From: Ectopseudomonas mendocina
GTDB lineage: Bacteria; Pseudomonadota; Gammaproteobacteria; Pseudomonadales; Pseudomonadaceae
Reading direction: 5' to 3'
Assembly (NCBI RefSeq): GCF_007049795.1
Contig: NZ_SCFY01000013.1
Location: forward strand, 121,170-185,169
DNA length: 64,000 bases
Under the pieces are notes generated by a model. That model saw nothing but the letters and a program-made list of their open reading frames with translations. It did not search any database and was not told where the DNA came from. The position numbers and the translations under genes are program-made. Shown piece after piece: positions 11,665-19,471 of the stretch (the first letter of the stretch is position 1; the number at the start of each line of letters is the position of its first letter).

Positions 11665-12020
11665 TCGCGATGCTCCAGCAGCGGTCGCAGATCGTCATAG
11701 GCGCCGGCATTGATCACCTGGCGGTAGCCCATTTCCTCCATGCTTTGCTGGGCGAGGGCAGAGCGGCGACCGCTGCGGCAGTAGAGCACCAGGGGGTGAT
11801 CTTTATCCGGGGCGACACTGGCGATCTGGGCGGCGATATCTTCGTGGCCGATACGGATGGCGCCGGGCAGTGCACCCTCCGCGAACTCTTCGGCGCTACG
11901 CACATCGATCAGCAGGTTGTCGCTGCGCTGCAAGGCAGAGATGGCGGCGGCCTGATCGACTTCACCGGCCTGGGCAGTGAGCAGAGCGAACAGGCTGGTG
12001 AGCAGGAGAATCAGGCGCAT
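11661..12020 (-). CDS. Periplasmic rhodanese-like protein
   Basis: 119 residues: an N-terminal signal peptide (to about residue 18, TAQA) and a single rhodanese domain with LLIDVRSAEEF and the active-site loop CRSGRRSA (Cys81). It likely handles sulfane sulfur in the periplasm. Overlap with the following cytochrome gene suggests a joint redox or sulfur role. Confidence 0.85.
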   Translation of the reverse strand: MRLILLLTSLFALLTAQAGEVDQAAAISALQRSDNLLIDVRSAEEFAEGALPGAIRIGHEDIAAQIASVAPDKDHPLVLYCRSGRRSALAQQSMEEMGYRQVINAGAYDDLRPLLEHRE

Positions 12021-12113
12021 GGCAGACCCCAGAGCGGATTGATGGGCCCGGCAGCATTGCCCGAGCCTTTCGTGCAGTCTAGGATGCCTCGCTCGACGTC
12101 ACGGGGGTAGTAG

Positions 12114-13001
12114 ATGTTAGCCGAGTTGTTCGCCGTTCTGGCTCCGGTACTGATTGCGGCAGGCATCGGCTTCGGCTGGGTGCGCAGTGGTCACCAGTAC
12201 CCCACTGATTTCATCGCGCGCCTGGTGCTCAATGTCGGTACGCCTTGCCTGGTGCTGTCTACCCTGAGCCGTGCCGAGCTGGATGTGGGGGCCTTCTCGC
12301 AGATGGCCCTGGCCTGCGTGCTGGTGACCTCATGCATGGGGCTGGTCGGCTGGCTGCTGAGTCGCCTGTTCGGCCTGGACTGGAAAGTGCTGGTACCGGC
12401 ATACCTGTTCCCGAACTCGGGCAACATGGGCCTGCCCATGGCCCTGTTCGCCTTCGGTGAACCTGGCCTGGCATTGGCGGTGGCGTTTTTCCTGGTGCTG
12501 TCGGTGGGGCATTTCAGTATCGGCATGCTGCTCTCCGGGGCCGCGGCTTCAGTCAAGGGACTGTTGCTCAACCCGATCATGATCAGCCTGGCGCTGGTGT
12601 TGCCAGTGCTGTTTCTCGATGTTGAATTGCCGCGCTGGCTGGCCAATACCGTCGACCTGTTGGGCGGTATGACCATCCCGCTGATGCTGATCACGCTGGG
12701 TGTGTCACTGGCCAGTATCCGCGTGCAGCACCTGGGTAACGGCCTGGTGCTGGGATTGCTGCGCATTCTCTGTGGTGCGGCGCTGGGCTGGATCATCGGT
12801 TGGGCAATCGACTTGCAGCCGTTGGCGCACGCCGTATTGGTGCTGCAGTCGTCGATGCCAGTGGCAGTGTTCAATTACCTGTTCGCGGTGCGCGCAGGCC
12901 GTTCACCTGAGCAGGTCGCCAGTCTGGTGCTGTGCTCGACACTGCTGGCCTTCGTGCTGATTCCACTGCTGCTGGCGTGGTGGATACCCGAACTGCGCTG
13001 A
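12114..13001 (+). CDS. AEC family permease
   Basis: 295-residue integral membrane protein with about ten hydrophobic segments, typical of the auxin efflux carrier (AEC) family, which includes MdcF-type malonate transporters. Family marks include PNSGNMGLPMALFAFG in the middle and a matching C-terminal repeat (SSMPVAVFNYLFA). Substrate cannot be set from sequence. Divergent from the rhodanese gene; stands alone. Confidence 0.85.
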   Translation: MLAELFAVLAPVLIAAGIGFGWVRSGHQYPTDFIARLVLNVGTPCLVLSTLSRAELDVGAFSQMALACVLVTSCMGLVGWLLSRLFGLDWKVLVPAYLFPNSGNMGLPMALFAFGEPGLALAVAFFLVLSVGHFSIGMLLSGAAASVKGLLLNPIMISLALVLPVLFLDVELPRWLANTVDLLGGMTIPLMLITLGVSLASIRVQHLGNGLVLGLLRILCGAALGWIIGWAIDLQPLAHAVLVLQSSMPVAVFNYLFAVRAGRSPEQVASLVLCSTLLAFVLIPLLLAWWIPELR

Positions 13002-13041
13002 GCGCGCTACGGCGTCTGCGCAGTTGCGGGGACAGTGGGGA

Positions 13042-13137
13042 TCAACTGACCAGACGGGTCAGATTGGGAAGGATCAGGATGACCGCTGTGGCGAAAAGGA
13101 TGACGCCTGCCTGGCGGTATTTCGGCTGTTTGAACAT
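13042..13137 (-). CDS. 31-residue single-helix membrane microprotein
   Basis: Small frame reading MFKQPKYRQA, then a hydrophobic helix (about residues 11-25, GVILFATAVILILPN) and the end LTRLVS. AAAGG lies about 9 bases before the ATG. The basic, tyrosine-containing head followed by one helix is the layout of a real microprotein, and similar short peptides are annotated in some pseudomonads. Convergent with the AEC permease. Function unknown. Confidence 0.5.
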   Translation of the reverse strand: MFKQPKYRQAGVILFATAVILILPNLTRLVS

Positions 13138-13592
13138 GGCCGTATGCCTTTTGTTGTTATGGGTGTGGCGTCGAGCGCCTGCCGTACTGCCTAGTGGGTC
13201 GCTACGTCACGCCTGGGCGTTGTTCTGACTCACCGCCCCGGCATGACCCGGCGGCGGCTCCCTGCGCCGCTTTGTGCAAGGGCGCATGTGTAACTCTAGG
13301 GTTGGTATCACAACTTCCTTAGATGACTTGGTTTCTAGCCGAAGCCTGTTAAAACGTTCGAGCTATGTGCGCCTTCGCTGGCCATGCCGCAGGCCTTGAG
13401 ACAGAGCGCTTGCTTGCTGAGGCCACTGCCAACCCGGCAACCGACCGTTCGTCTGAGCTCAGTGGTCAATAGCGCTGAGCGCTTCGGTCATTGAGCCACG
13501 GCGTCTCGGCGCTATGGTAAGCAGGCTCAATAAGAACAGGTGTGGCCGGAGCATGATGTTCCGCCAGCGCCGTAATAGTCTCCGAGGACGCC
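13138..13592. other. Intergenic region before the thiolase gene
   Basis: 455 bases without a convincing gene. It must hold the promoters of the microprotein (left) and the thiolase (right), but no clear promoter or fatty-acid regulator palindrome could be assigned. Small GC-rich inverted repeats (AGCGCT-G-AGCGCT near 13472) are visible. Confidence 0.5.
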
Positions 13593-14798
13593 ATGACCGA
13601 AGCATATATTTTCGACGCGGTGCGCACGCCCCGTGGCAAGGGCAAGAAGGACGGCGCGCTTTACAGCGTCAAGCCTGTTCAACTGGTTGCCGGCCTGCTA
13701 AACGCCCTGCAAGTGCGCAATGATCTGGACACCAGTCAGGTGGATGACATCGTCCTCGGTTGCGTGACGCCGGTGGGCGATCAGGGCGCCGATATCGCCA
13801 AGACCGCTGCCATGGTCGCGGACTGGGACGTCAGCGTGGCAGGTGTGCAGCTCAATCGCTTCTGTGCGTCTGGGTTGGAGGCGGTGAACCTGGGGGCGAT
13901 GAAGGTGCGCTCCGGCTTCGAAGATCTGGTGGTAGTCGGCGGTGTGGAATCCATGTCGCGCATCCCCATGGGCTCCGACGGTGGCGCCTGGGTGATGGAC
14001 CCGGAAACCAACATCCACAGCAATTTCGTGCCGCAGGGCATCGGCGCCGACCTGATCGCCACCCTGGAAGGCTTCAGCCGCGCCGATGTTGACTCCTTCG
14101 CCCTGCGTTCGCAGCAGAAGGCAGCGCGTGCCAGCGCCGATGGTTCGTTCGCCAAGTCGCTGGTGCCGGTCGCCGATCAGAACGGCATTGTGCTGCTCGA
14201 TCATGACGAGTTCATTCGCGGCGATTCGACCCTGGAAGGCCTCGGCAAGCTCAAGCCGAGCTTCGAGATGATGGGGCTGATGGGCTTCGACTCCACCGCG
14301 CTGCGCGTCTACAGCCATGTCGAGCGTATCGAGCACGTGCACACGCCGGGCAACAGCTCGGGCATCGTCGATGGTGCGGCGCTGATGCTGATCGGCTCCG
14401 AGGCCAAGGGAAAGGAGCTGGGCCTGAAGCCACGCGCGCGCATCGTCGCGGCGGCGGTGACCAGCACTGACCCGACCATCATGCTCACCGGCCCAGCACC
14501 GGCCACGCGCAAGGCGCTGGCCAAGGCGGGGCTGTCCATCGACGACATCGACCTGTTCGAGGTCAATGAGGCCTTCGCCTCGGTGGTGATGAAGTTCATG
14601 AAGGACATGGGCGTGAGCGAGGACAAGGTCAACGTCAACGGTGGCTCCATTGCCATGGGCCATCCGCTCGGTGCTACTGGTTGCGCCATTCTCGGCACGC
14701 TGCTCGACGAGCTGGAAAAACGCCAATTGCGTTACGGCCTCGCCACTCTCTGTGTCGGCGGCGGCATGGGCATCGCCACCATCATCGAACGAGTCTGA
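13593..14798 (+). CDS. Acetyl-CoA C-acyltransferase (thiolase)
   Basis: 401-residue thiolase. The nucleophilic cysteine is Cys91 in [12 protein letters not shown]; the His motif [10 protein letters not shown] and the second cysteine motif CVGGGMG are near the C-terminus. It cleaves 3-ketoacyl-CoA to acetyl-CoA and shortened acyl-CoA, or runs in reverse. It pairs with the enoyl-CoA hydratase/dehydrogenase 90 bp downstream, giving a complete beta-oxidation-like step set distinct from the usual fadBA operon (the thiolase comes first and the partner is a fused protein with N-terminal crotonase). Same order as PA1736-PA1737 of P. aeruginosa, recalled from knowledge. Confidence 0.92.
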   Translation: MTEAYIFDAVRTPRGKGKKDGALYSVKPVQLVAGLLNALQVRNDLDTSQVDDIVLGCVTPVGDQGADIAKTAAMVADWDVSVAGVQLNRFCASGLEAVNLGAMKVRSGFEDLVVVGGVESMSRIPMGSDGGAWVMDPETNIHSNFVPQGIGADLIATLEGFSRADVDSFALRSQQKAARASADGSFAKSLVPVADQNGIVLLDHDEFIRGDSTLEGLGKLKPSFEMMGLMGFDSTALRVYSHVERIEHVHTPGNSSGIVDGAALMLIGSEAKGKELGLKPRARIVAAAVTSTDPTIMLTGPAPATRKALAKAGLSIDDIDLFEVNEAFASVVMKFMKDMGVSEDKVNVNGGSIAMGHPLGATGCAILGTLLDELEKRQLRYGLATLCVGGGMGIATIIERV

Positions 14799-14801
14799 CC
14801 G

Positions 14802-14854
14802 GTAGGGCGGGTGAAACCCGCCATTCGTATGTTGGCGGGTTGCACCCGCCCTAC
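14802..14854. repeat. Palindromic repeat between thiolase and hydratase genes
   Basis: 22-base arms (14802-14823 and 14833-14854) pair with one mismatch around a 9-base loop; the ends are GTAGGGCGGGT and ACCCGCCCTAC. It sits in the 90-bp gap of a two-gene operon and could stabilise or attenuate the upstream message. Confidence 0.7.
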
Positions 14855-14888
14855 GCAGCTCTCGCAGCTTTGGGAAGAGAATATAAAA

Positions 14889-17033
14889 ATGACTGACGCC
14901 ATCCGTTACGAAAAAGGTCAGGACAATATCGTCGTCCTGACCATGGAGATGCCCGGCCAGAGCGCCAACACCATGAACGCGGTATACCGCGAAGCCATGG
15001 GCCAGATCGTCGAACGCCTGGAAGCGGAAAAGGATTCGATCGCGGGGGTGATCGTTACCTCGGCGAAGAAGACCTTCTTCGCCGGCGGTGACCTCAACGA
15101 GCTGATCAAGGTCACCAAGGCCGATGCTCAGGGTTTCTACGAGATGATCCTGAGGATCAAGGGTCAGCTGCGCCGCCTGGAAACTCTCGGCAAGCCGGTG
15201 GTCGCCGCCATCAACGGTGCGGCGCTGGGCGGCGGCTGGGAAATTGCCCTGGCCTGTCACCACCGTATCGCCCTGAACGAAAGCCACGTGCAACTCGGTT
15301 TGCCTGAAGTGACTCTCGGTCTGTTGCCGGGCGGCGGCGGGGTGGTGCGGATGGTGCGCCTGCTCGGTCTGGAAAAGGCGTTGCCGTATCTGGCCGAAGG
15401 CAAGAACGTGCGCCCGGACGCCGCGCTCAAGGCTGGGCTGATTCACGACCTGGCCAGCGACCGCGACGAGATGCTGAACAAGGCCCGTGCCTGGATCGCC
15501 GCCAACCCGTCCGCGAAGCAGCCGTGGGATGTGCAGGGCTACAAGATTCCCGGCGGTACGCCCAGCTCGCCCAACGTGGCGCAGATGCTGGCCATCGCCC
15601 CGAGCGTGTTGCGCGACAAGACCAAGGGCTGCTTCCCGGCGCCGGAGAAGATCATGTGCGCCGCCGTCGAGGGCGCGCAGGTCGACTTCGACACCGCGCA
15701 GATCATCGAGGCGCGCTACTTCACCGAGCTGACCACCGGCCAGGTGGCGAAGAACATGATTGGTACCTTCTGGTTCCAGCTCAACGAAATCAATGCTGGC
15801 AGCTCGCGCCCACAGGGCTATCCGAGAACCAAGACGAAAAAAGTCGGCGTGCTCGGTGCCGGCATGATGGGCGCCGGCATCGCCTATGTGTCGGCGGCAG
15901 CTGGTATCGAGGTGGTGCTCAAGGATGTGTCCCTCGACGCGGCGGAGAAGGGCAAAAGCTATTCGGCCAAGCTGCTCGACAAGAAAGTCAGCAAGGGCCA
16001 CATGACGGCCGAGCAGCGTGAGGCTTTCCTGGCGCTGATCAAGGCTACCGATAGCGAGGCGGATTTCGCCGGCTGCGACCTGATCATCGAAGCCGTATTC
16101 GAGGATCGTGCGCTCAAGGGCAAGGTCACCGCGGCAGCCGAAGCTGCTGCGCTGAGCGATGCGGTGATCGCCTCCAACACCTCGACGCTGCCGATCACCG
16201 GCCTGGCGGCTGCCGTGGCCAAACCGGAGAAATTCATCGGCCTGCACTTCTTCAGCCCGGTGGACAAGATGCCGCTGGTGGAAATCATCCGCGGTGAGCA
16301 GACCAGCGATGAAACGCTGGCGCGCGGCTTCGACTACGTCATGCAGATCAAGAAGACGCCCATCGTGGTCAACGACAGCCGCGGCTTCTTTACCTCGCGG
16401 GTGTTCGGCACCTTCACCAACGAAGGCCTGGCCATGCTTGGCGAAGGCGTCAGCGCTGCGATGATCGAGAACGAGGCGCGCAAGGCCGGCATGCCGGTCG
16501 GCCCGCTGGCGATCAGCGACGAAGTGTCGATGAGCCTGATGAACCACATCCGCCAGCAGACCATCGAGGATCTGGCGGCCGAGGGCAAATCCATCCCAGA
16601 ACACCCGGCCTTTGCGGTGATCGATCTGATGCTTAACGAGTTCAAGCGTCCGGGCAAGGCGGCCGGTGGCGGTTTCTACGATTACCCGGCAGGCGGCAAG
16701 AAGCACCTGTGGCCCGAGCTCAAGGCGCGTTTCGAGAAGGCCGATGCGCAGATCTCGCAGGAGGACGTGCGTGACCGCATCCTGTTCATCCAGGCCATCG
16801 AGACGGTTCGCTGCGTCGAAGAGGGCGTCTTGAAGTCAGTGGCCGATGCCAACATCGGCTCGATCTTCGGTATCGGCTTCGCCGCCTGGACCGGTGGTGC
16901 GCTGCAGTTCATCAACCAGTACGGGGCGAAGGACTTCGTCGCCCGTGCGCAGTACCTGGCCGAGCAGTACGGCGAACGTTTCCTGCCGCCTGCGCTGTTG
17001 CTGGAAAAGGCCGCCAAGGGCGAGACGTTCTGA
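14889..17033 (+). CDS. Multifunctional enoyl-CoA hydratase / 3-hydroxyacyl-CoA dehydrogenase
   Basis: 714-residue FadB/FadJ-like protein. The N-terminal crotonase domain (about 1-190) shows NGAALGGGWEIALAC and LPEVTLGLLPGGGG with both expected catalytic glutamates. The NAD-binding 3-hydroxyacyl-CoA dehydrogenase domain starts near VGVLGAGMMGAGIAY, and the C-terminal dehydrogenase domain follows FFSPVDKMPLVEII. The frame is open for 26 codons upstream, but those codons read through the palindromic repeat, so the ATG at 14889 is used. Works with the upstream thiolase in fatty-acyl or related CoA-thioester breakdown. Confidence 0.93.
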   Translation: MTDAIRYEKGQDNIVVLTMEMPGQSANTMNAVYREAMGQIVERLEAEKDSIAGVIVTSAKKTFFAGGDLNELIKVTKADAQGFYEMILRIKGQLRRLETLGKPVVAAINGAALGGGWEIALACHHRIALNESHVQLGLPEVTLGLLPGGGGVVRMVRLLGLEKALPYLAEGKNVRPDAALKAGLIHDLASDRDEMLNKARAWIAANPSAKQPWDVQGYKIPGGTPSSPNVAQMLAIAPSVLRDKTKGCFPAPEKIMCAAVEGAQVDFDTAQIIEARYFTELTTGQVAKNMIGTFWFQLNEINAGSSRPQGYPRTKTKKVGVLGAGMMGAGIAYVSAAAGIEVVLKDVSLDAAEKGKSYSAKLLDKKVSKGHMTAEQREAFLALIKATDSEADFAGCDLIIEAVFEDRALKGKVTAAAEAAALSDAVIASNTSTLPITGLAAAVAKPEKFIGLHFFSPVDKMPLVEIIRGEQTSDETLARGFDYVMQIKKTPIVVNDSRGFFTSRVFGTFTNEGLAMLGEGVSAAMIENEARKAGMPVGPLAISDEVSMSLMNHIRQQTIEDLAAEGKSIPEHPAFAVIDLMLNEFKRPGKAAGGGFYDYPAGGKKHLWPELKARFEKADAQISQEDVRDRILFIQAIETVRCVEEGVLKSVADANIGSIFGIGFAAWTGGALQFINQYGAKDFVARAQYLAEQYGERFLPPALLLEKAAKGETF

Positions 17034-17042
17034 GCCTCCCTT

Positions 17043-17118
17043 GTAGGGTGTCGCGGGGCCGCCCAGGCCATGCGCACCGCTTAAGCGGAGTGTCCCCGGT
17101 GCGCACGGCGCCCCCTAC
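17043..17118. repeat. Palindromic GTAGGG repeat after the hydratase gene
   Basis: Begins GTAGGGTGTCGC and ends GGCGCCCCCTAC, with inner arms containing ATGCGCACCG and CGGTGCGCAC. Same family as 10782-10847. Confidence 0.6.
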
Positions 17119-17125
17119 GGATGCA

Positions 17126-17149
17126 GAAACGGCCCGAAAGGGCCGTTTC
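17126..17149. terminator. Bidirectional terminator between hydratase and PepSY genes
   Basis: Perfect 10-bp stem GAAACGGCCC / GGGCCGTTTC with a GAAA tetraloop, placed between two convergent genes 93 bases after the hydratase stop and 3 bases after the PepSY stop. Confidence 0.8.
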
Positions 17150-17151
17150 AG

Positions 17152-17418
17152 TCAATCTTCCAACTGGTCGCGAATCACTGCACCGCTCTTGCCGTCGATA
17201 CGAAATTCGTGAAGACGGCCATCCTGTTTCAGGCCTTCGCCTTCCCAGTAACCGTCATTGTCGGCTTCGATCTTGTGTAGCTCCGTGTAGCCAGCTGCAC
17301 GTGCTTTGCTCAGCGCCTCGTCGATGCTGATCCAGTCACTGCCGGGGCGATCCGCGAGAGCGTTGCCAGCAAGCAACAGGCTGCCGGCGAACAGGGTGAT
17401 CAGAGTGCGCGTTTGCAT
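17152..17418 (-). CDS. Secreted PepSY-domain protein
   Basis: 88 residues: a signal peptide (MQTRTLITLF through ALA, about 22 residues) and one PepSY-like domain (ISIDEALSKARAAGYTELHKIE in part, then GRLHEFRIDGKSGAVI). PepSY proteins are periplasmic and often bind or inhibit proteins or metals. An upstream in-frame extension lacks signal-peptide character, so the ATG at 17418 is chosen. Confidence 0.82.
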   Translation of the reverse strand: MQTRTLITLFAGSLLLAGNALADRPGSDWISIDEALSKARAAGYTELHKIEADNDGYWEGEGLKQDGRLHEFRIDGKSGAVIRDQLED

Positions 17419-17471
17419 GGGGCCAGTTCCTCGTTCCGTGAATGTCACGAGGAGTCTAGACCATCGCTTTT

Positions 17472-17672
17472 TTACGCCGCCTGGCACCAGCCCTGACGGA
17501 TGCACACGGCCTCGTGGATCGCCAGCATCTCGCTGTGGCGAGTTGGCATGCGCAGGGTCAACATGCTGCCATCATCGAGTTGCAGGGCAGCTTCGGTTTC
17601 GAACTGCAGGCTGCCATCTTGCAGGTGGGCGTAGGTGACGCCGTAGGCGTCCAGGCTGAGTTGGCTGTGCAT
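17472..17672 (-). CDS. Small hypothetical protein (66 aa)
   Basis: 66 residues with no recognised domain. Mixed beta-like sequence ending AVCIRQGWCQAA with two late cysteines, no signal peptide and no membrane helix. A strong AGGAGAG ribosome site precedes the ATG, which supports expression. It sits between the PepSY gene and a 37-residue frame on the same strand. Confidence 0.6.
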   Translation of the reverse strand: MHSQLSLDAYGVTYAHLQDGSLQFETEAALQLDDGSMLTLRMPTRHSEMLAIHEAVCIRQGWCQAA

Positions 17673-17699
17673 GGCGGCTCTCCTCTCTCCTGGGTTGTG

Positions 17700-17813
17700 T
17701 CAGCTCGAACGAACGTCGCGGGCTGCGGCGGCAGCCTGCTCGGGGCGAACCGGTGCGACGGTCTGGAAGGCGGAAGCGGCGGCGAAGCTGGCGAGTGCGG
17801 CGTAGATGCTCAT
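17700..17813 (-). CDS. Small Ala-rich peptide (37 aa)
   Basis: 37 residues starting MSIYAALASF, alanine-rich, with a weakly hydrophobic N-terminal half and a charged tail ending ARDVRSS. AGAAGG lies about 10 bases before the ATG. The best support is context: the motif at 17904-17925, shared with the 64-residue gene at 19327, lies about 100 bp upstream. Function unknown. Confidence 0.42.
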   Translation of the reverse strand: MSIYAALASFAAASAFQTVAPVRPEQAAAAARDVRSS

Positions 17814-17903
17814 GATCGATTGCCTTCTGTGCGATGAGGACGACTGCCCGATGTGGCGATATTCGCTGCGGGCGTGCAATCACAGAAGTGAATGGCGTGC
17901 ATG

Positions 17904-17925
17904 GTAACTATCGAAGCGGCTGATG
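17904..17925 (-). promoter_or_regulatory. Shared upstream motif, copy 1
   Basis: Plus-strand GTAACTATCGA-N6-TGATGA about 100 bp upstream of the leftward 37-residue gene. The same motif with the same 6-base gap occurs at 19406-19427, about 90 bp upstream of another leftward small-protein gene. Likely a common activator site; regulator unknown. Confidence 0.45.
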
Positions 17926-17957
17926 AAGCGTCGCCATGCACTGACAGGGTAAAGTTT

Positions 17958-17975
17958 CGTCAATTTTAATTGACG
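17958..17975. promoter_or_regulatory. AT-rich operator-like palindrome upstream of the amidotransferase
   Basis: CGTCAATT-TT-AATTGACG, two perfect 8-base arms, 135 bp before the amidotransferase ATG in an unusually AT-rich stretch between divergent genes. A transcription-factor site is likely; which factor is unclear. The arms are in the opposite orientation to an Anr box. Confidence 0.45.
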
Positions 17976-18110
17976 ACCGTTCGTGGCATTGCACAGCGCC
18001 GATAATCGCGGATCTGCTTGAAAATCAGGGTTGGCTATTTATTTGTGCGGATTCATATGTTAAGAAAAACGCACAAATTACCCGCCCGCGTGTTCACCAC
18101 AGGAAACCTC

Positions 18111-18836
18111 ATGCCACTGCGTATCTGTATTCTGGAAACTGACATCCTCCGCCCCGAACTGGTCGACCAGTATCAGGGCTATGGCCGCATGTTCGAGCAG
18201 TTGTTCGCTCAGCAGCCGGTTGCGGCGGAGTTCAGTGTCTACAACGTGGTGGATGGCCATTACCCGCCCGACAGCGAGAAATTCGATGCCTATCTGGTGA
18301 CGGGCAGCAAGGCTGACTCTTTCGGCAGCGACCCCTGGATTCAGACGCTCAAGGAGTATCTGCTCGAGCGCTACAAGCGCGGCGACAAGCTGCTGGGCAT
18401 TTGCTTTGGTCACCAGCTACTGGCGTTGCTGCTCGGCGGCAAGGCTGAGCGTGCAGAGCAGGGCTGGGGCGTGGGCGTGCATAGTTATCGTCTGGCGGGC
18501 AAGCCCGAGTGGATGAGCCCAGAGCTGGATGAGCTGCAGCTGTTGATCAGCCATCAGGACCAAGTCACTCGCCTGCCGGAAAAGGCCACGCTGCTGGCTT
18601 CCAGCGACTTCTGCCCGATCGGTGCCTACCACATCGAAGATCAGGTGTTGTGCTTCCAGGGACATCCGGAATTCGTCCACGATTACTCGCGGGCGCTGCT
18701 TGAGCTGCGTCAGCAGCATCTTGGCGAGCAGATCTATCAGCAGGGCGTGGATAGCCTCAAACACTCGCAGCAGGGCAATGCTGTGGCGGAGTGGATGATG
18801 CGTTTTGTCGCTCAGGGCAAGCAAGCCAAGGCCTGA
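18111..18836 (+). CDS. Class I glutamine amidotransferase
   Basis: 241-residue stand-alone class I glutamine amidotransferase of the GMP-synthase-like group. The nucleophile Cys98 is in LLGICFGHQL, and His/Glu are in QGHPEFVHD. AGGAAA seven bases before the ATG at 18111 fixes the start; the open frame upstream is non-coding. Such proteins hydrolyse glutamine or gamma-glutamyl compounds, and the substrate of this branch is not settled. Monocistronic, with an AT-rich promoter region and a terminator after it. Confidence 0.85.
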   Translation: MPLRICILETDILRPELVDQYQGYGRMFEQLFAQQPVAAEFSVYNVVDGHYPPDSEKFDAYLVTGSKADSFGSDPWIQTLKEYLLERYKRGDKLLGICFGHQLLALLLGGKAERAEQGWGVGVHSYRLAGKPEWMSPELDELQLLISHQDQVTRLPEKATLLASSDFCPIGAYHIEDQVLCFQGHPEFVHDYSRALLELRQQHLGEQIYQQGVDSLKHSQQGNAVAEWMMRFVAQGKQAKA

Positions 18837-18854
18837 GTCTGATATCGAGACATG

Positions 18855-18880
18855 AAAAAGCCCGGTCAGCCGGGCTTTTT
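18855..18880. terminator. Bidirectional terminator
   Basis: AAAAAGCCCGG-TCAG-CCGGGCTTTTT, a perfect 11-bp stem with A- and T-runs on both sides, between the amidotransferase and the convergent small-gene pair. Confidence 0.93.
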
Positions 18881-19122
18881 CATGTCTGCTGAGTGAGCAC
18901 GAAGTAAGGCGAGAGCCGTTCGCTTCTGTTCGGTGGCGGGCTGCTGTGCTGCCGCTTGAGGCTCTCGGCCAGGTCCAGGTGATGAGCCAGTTTGTGGCTG
19001 CATTCGATGTTGCGCGCCACGGCGCCAGCCGAGCCTTTGCCGATGCCGCTGAGGGCCAGCAAGGTGGTCAGCAGCGACAGGCTGGCGAGCGCCAGCAGGC
19101 GGGTGCGGTGATTTTTGATCAT
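18880..19122 (-). CDS. Small membrane or secreted protein (80 aa)
   Basis: 80 residues with a basic N-terminus and one hydrophobic helix (about residues 9-25, LLALASLSLLTTLLALS), then a polar tail with one Cys. It starts 10 bases after the stop of the 64-residue gene, suggesting translational coupling, and ends at the shared terminator. No recognised domain. Confidence 0.55.
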   Translation of the reverse strand: MIKNHRTRLLALASLSLLTTLLALSGIGKGSAGAVARNIECSHKLAHHLDLAESLKRQHSSPPPNRSERLSPYFVLTQQT

Positions 19123-19132
19123 GGCCGTTCAC

Positions 19133-19327
19133 TCAACCTTGCGAGCGCGCGCCGAGCAGGGCGGGCAGATGAGTGATCAGGCTCTGCAGTGGGCCTGCTT
19201 GTGCAAAGGTCGGAGTGCTTGGCTGGACGGCGGCGTAACTCACGACCAGCACCGTCGAGGTGCTGATCAGATACAGGCCGATGGCAGCGAGAGCGCTGTT
19301 GCGGGCGGCTTGAGAGAGGCGAAACAT
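19133..19327 (-). CDS. Small single-helix membrane protein (64 aa)
   Basis: 64 residues starting MFRLSQAARN, with one hydrophobic helix (about 11-34) and a polar tail. GGAG ten bases upstream supports the ATG at 19327 over an upstream in-frame start. First gene of a two-gene unit with the 80-residue gene. The motif 19406-19427 lies about 90 bp upstream. Function unknown. Confidence 0.58.
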   Translation of the reverse strand: MFRLSQAARNSALAAIGLYLISTSTVLVVSYAAVQPSTPTFAQAGPLQSLITHLPALLGARSQG

Positions 19328-19405
19328 TCTGTGCTCCAGGTCAGGAGTTGGCGTGGGCACAGAATCGCCTAAGTCATTTCGATTGAATAATGGATGCGCG
19401 GCAGA

Positions 19406-19427
19406 GTAACTATCGATAGGTTTGATG
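19406..19427 (-). promoter_or_regulatory. Shared upstream motif, copy 2
   Basis: GTAACTATCGA-N6-TGATGA, identical in its fixed parts and spacing to 17904-17925. This copy contains the palindrome CTATCGATAG, reminiscent of LysR-type regulator sites. Located upstream of the 64-residue gene. Confidence 0.45.
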
Positions 19428-19471
19428 ACTGGCGCGAGCTACCTGCTCGCGATGGCGCCTCGCGTCAGGCC

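Noticed and set aside
13698..16706. Open frame of about 1000 codons on the minus strand
   Set aside because: Antisense to the thiolase and hydratase genes; composition is that of reverse-strand codon bias, and the plus-strand products have clear catalytic motifs.
17991..18008. GCCGATAA resembling a sigma-28 -10 upstream of the amidotransferase
   Set aside because: No TAAA at the required 15-bp spacing.
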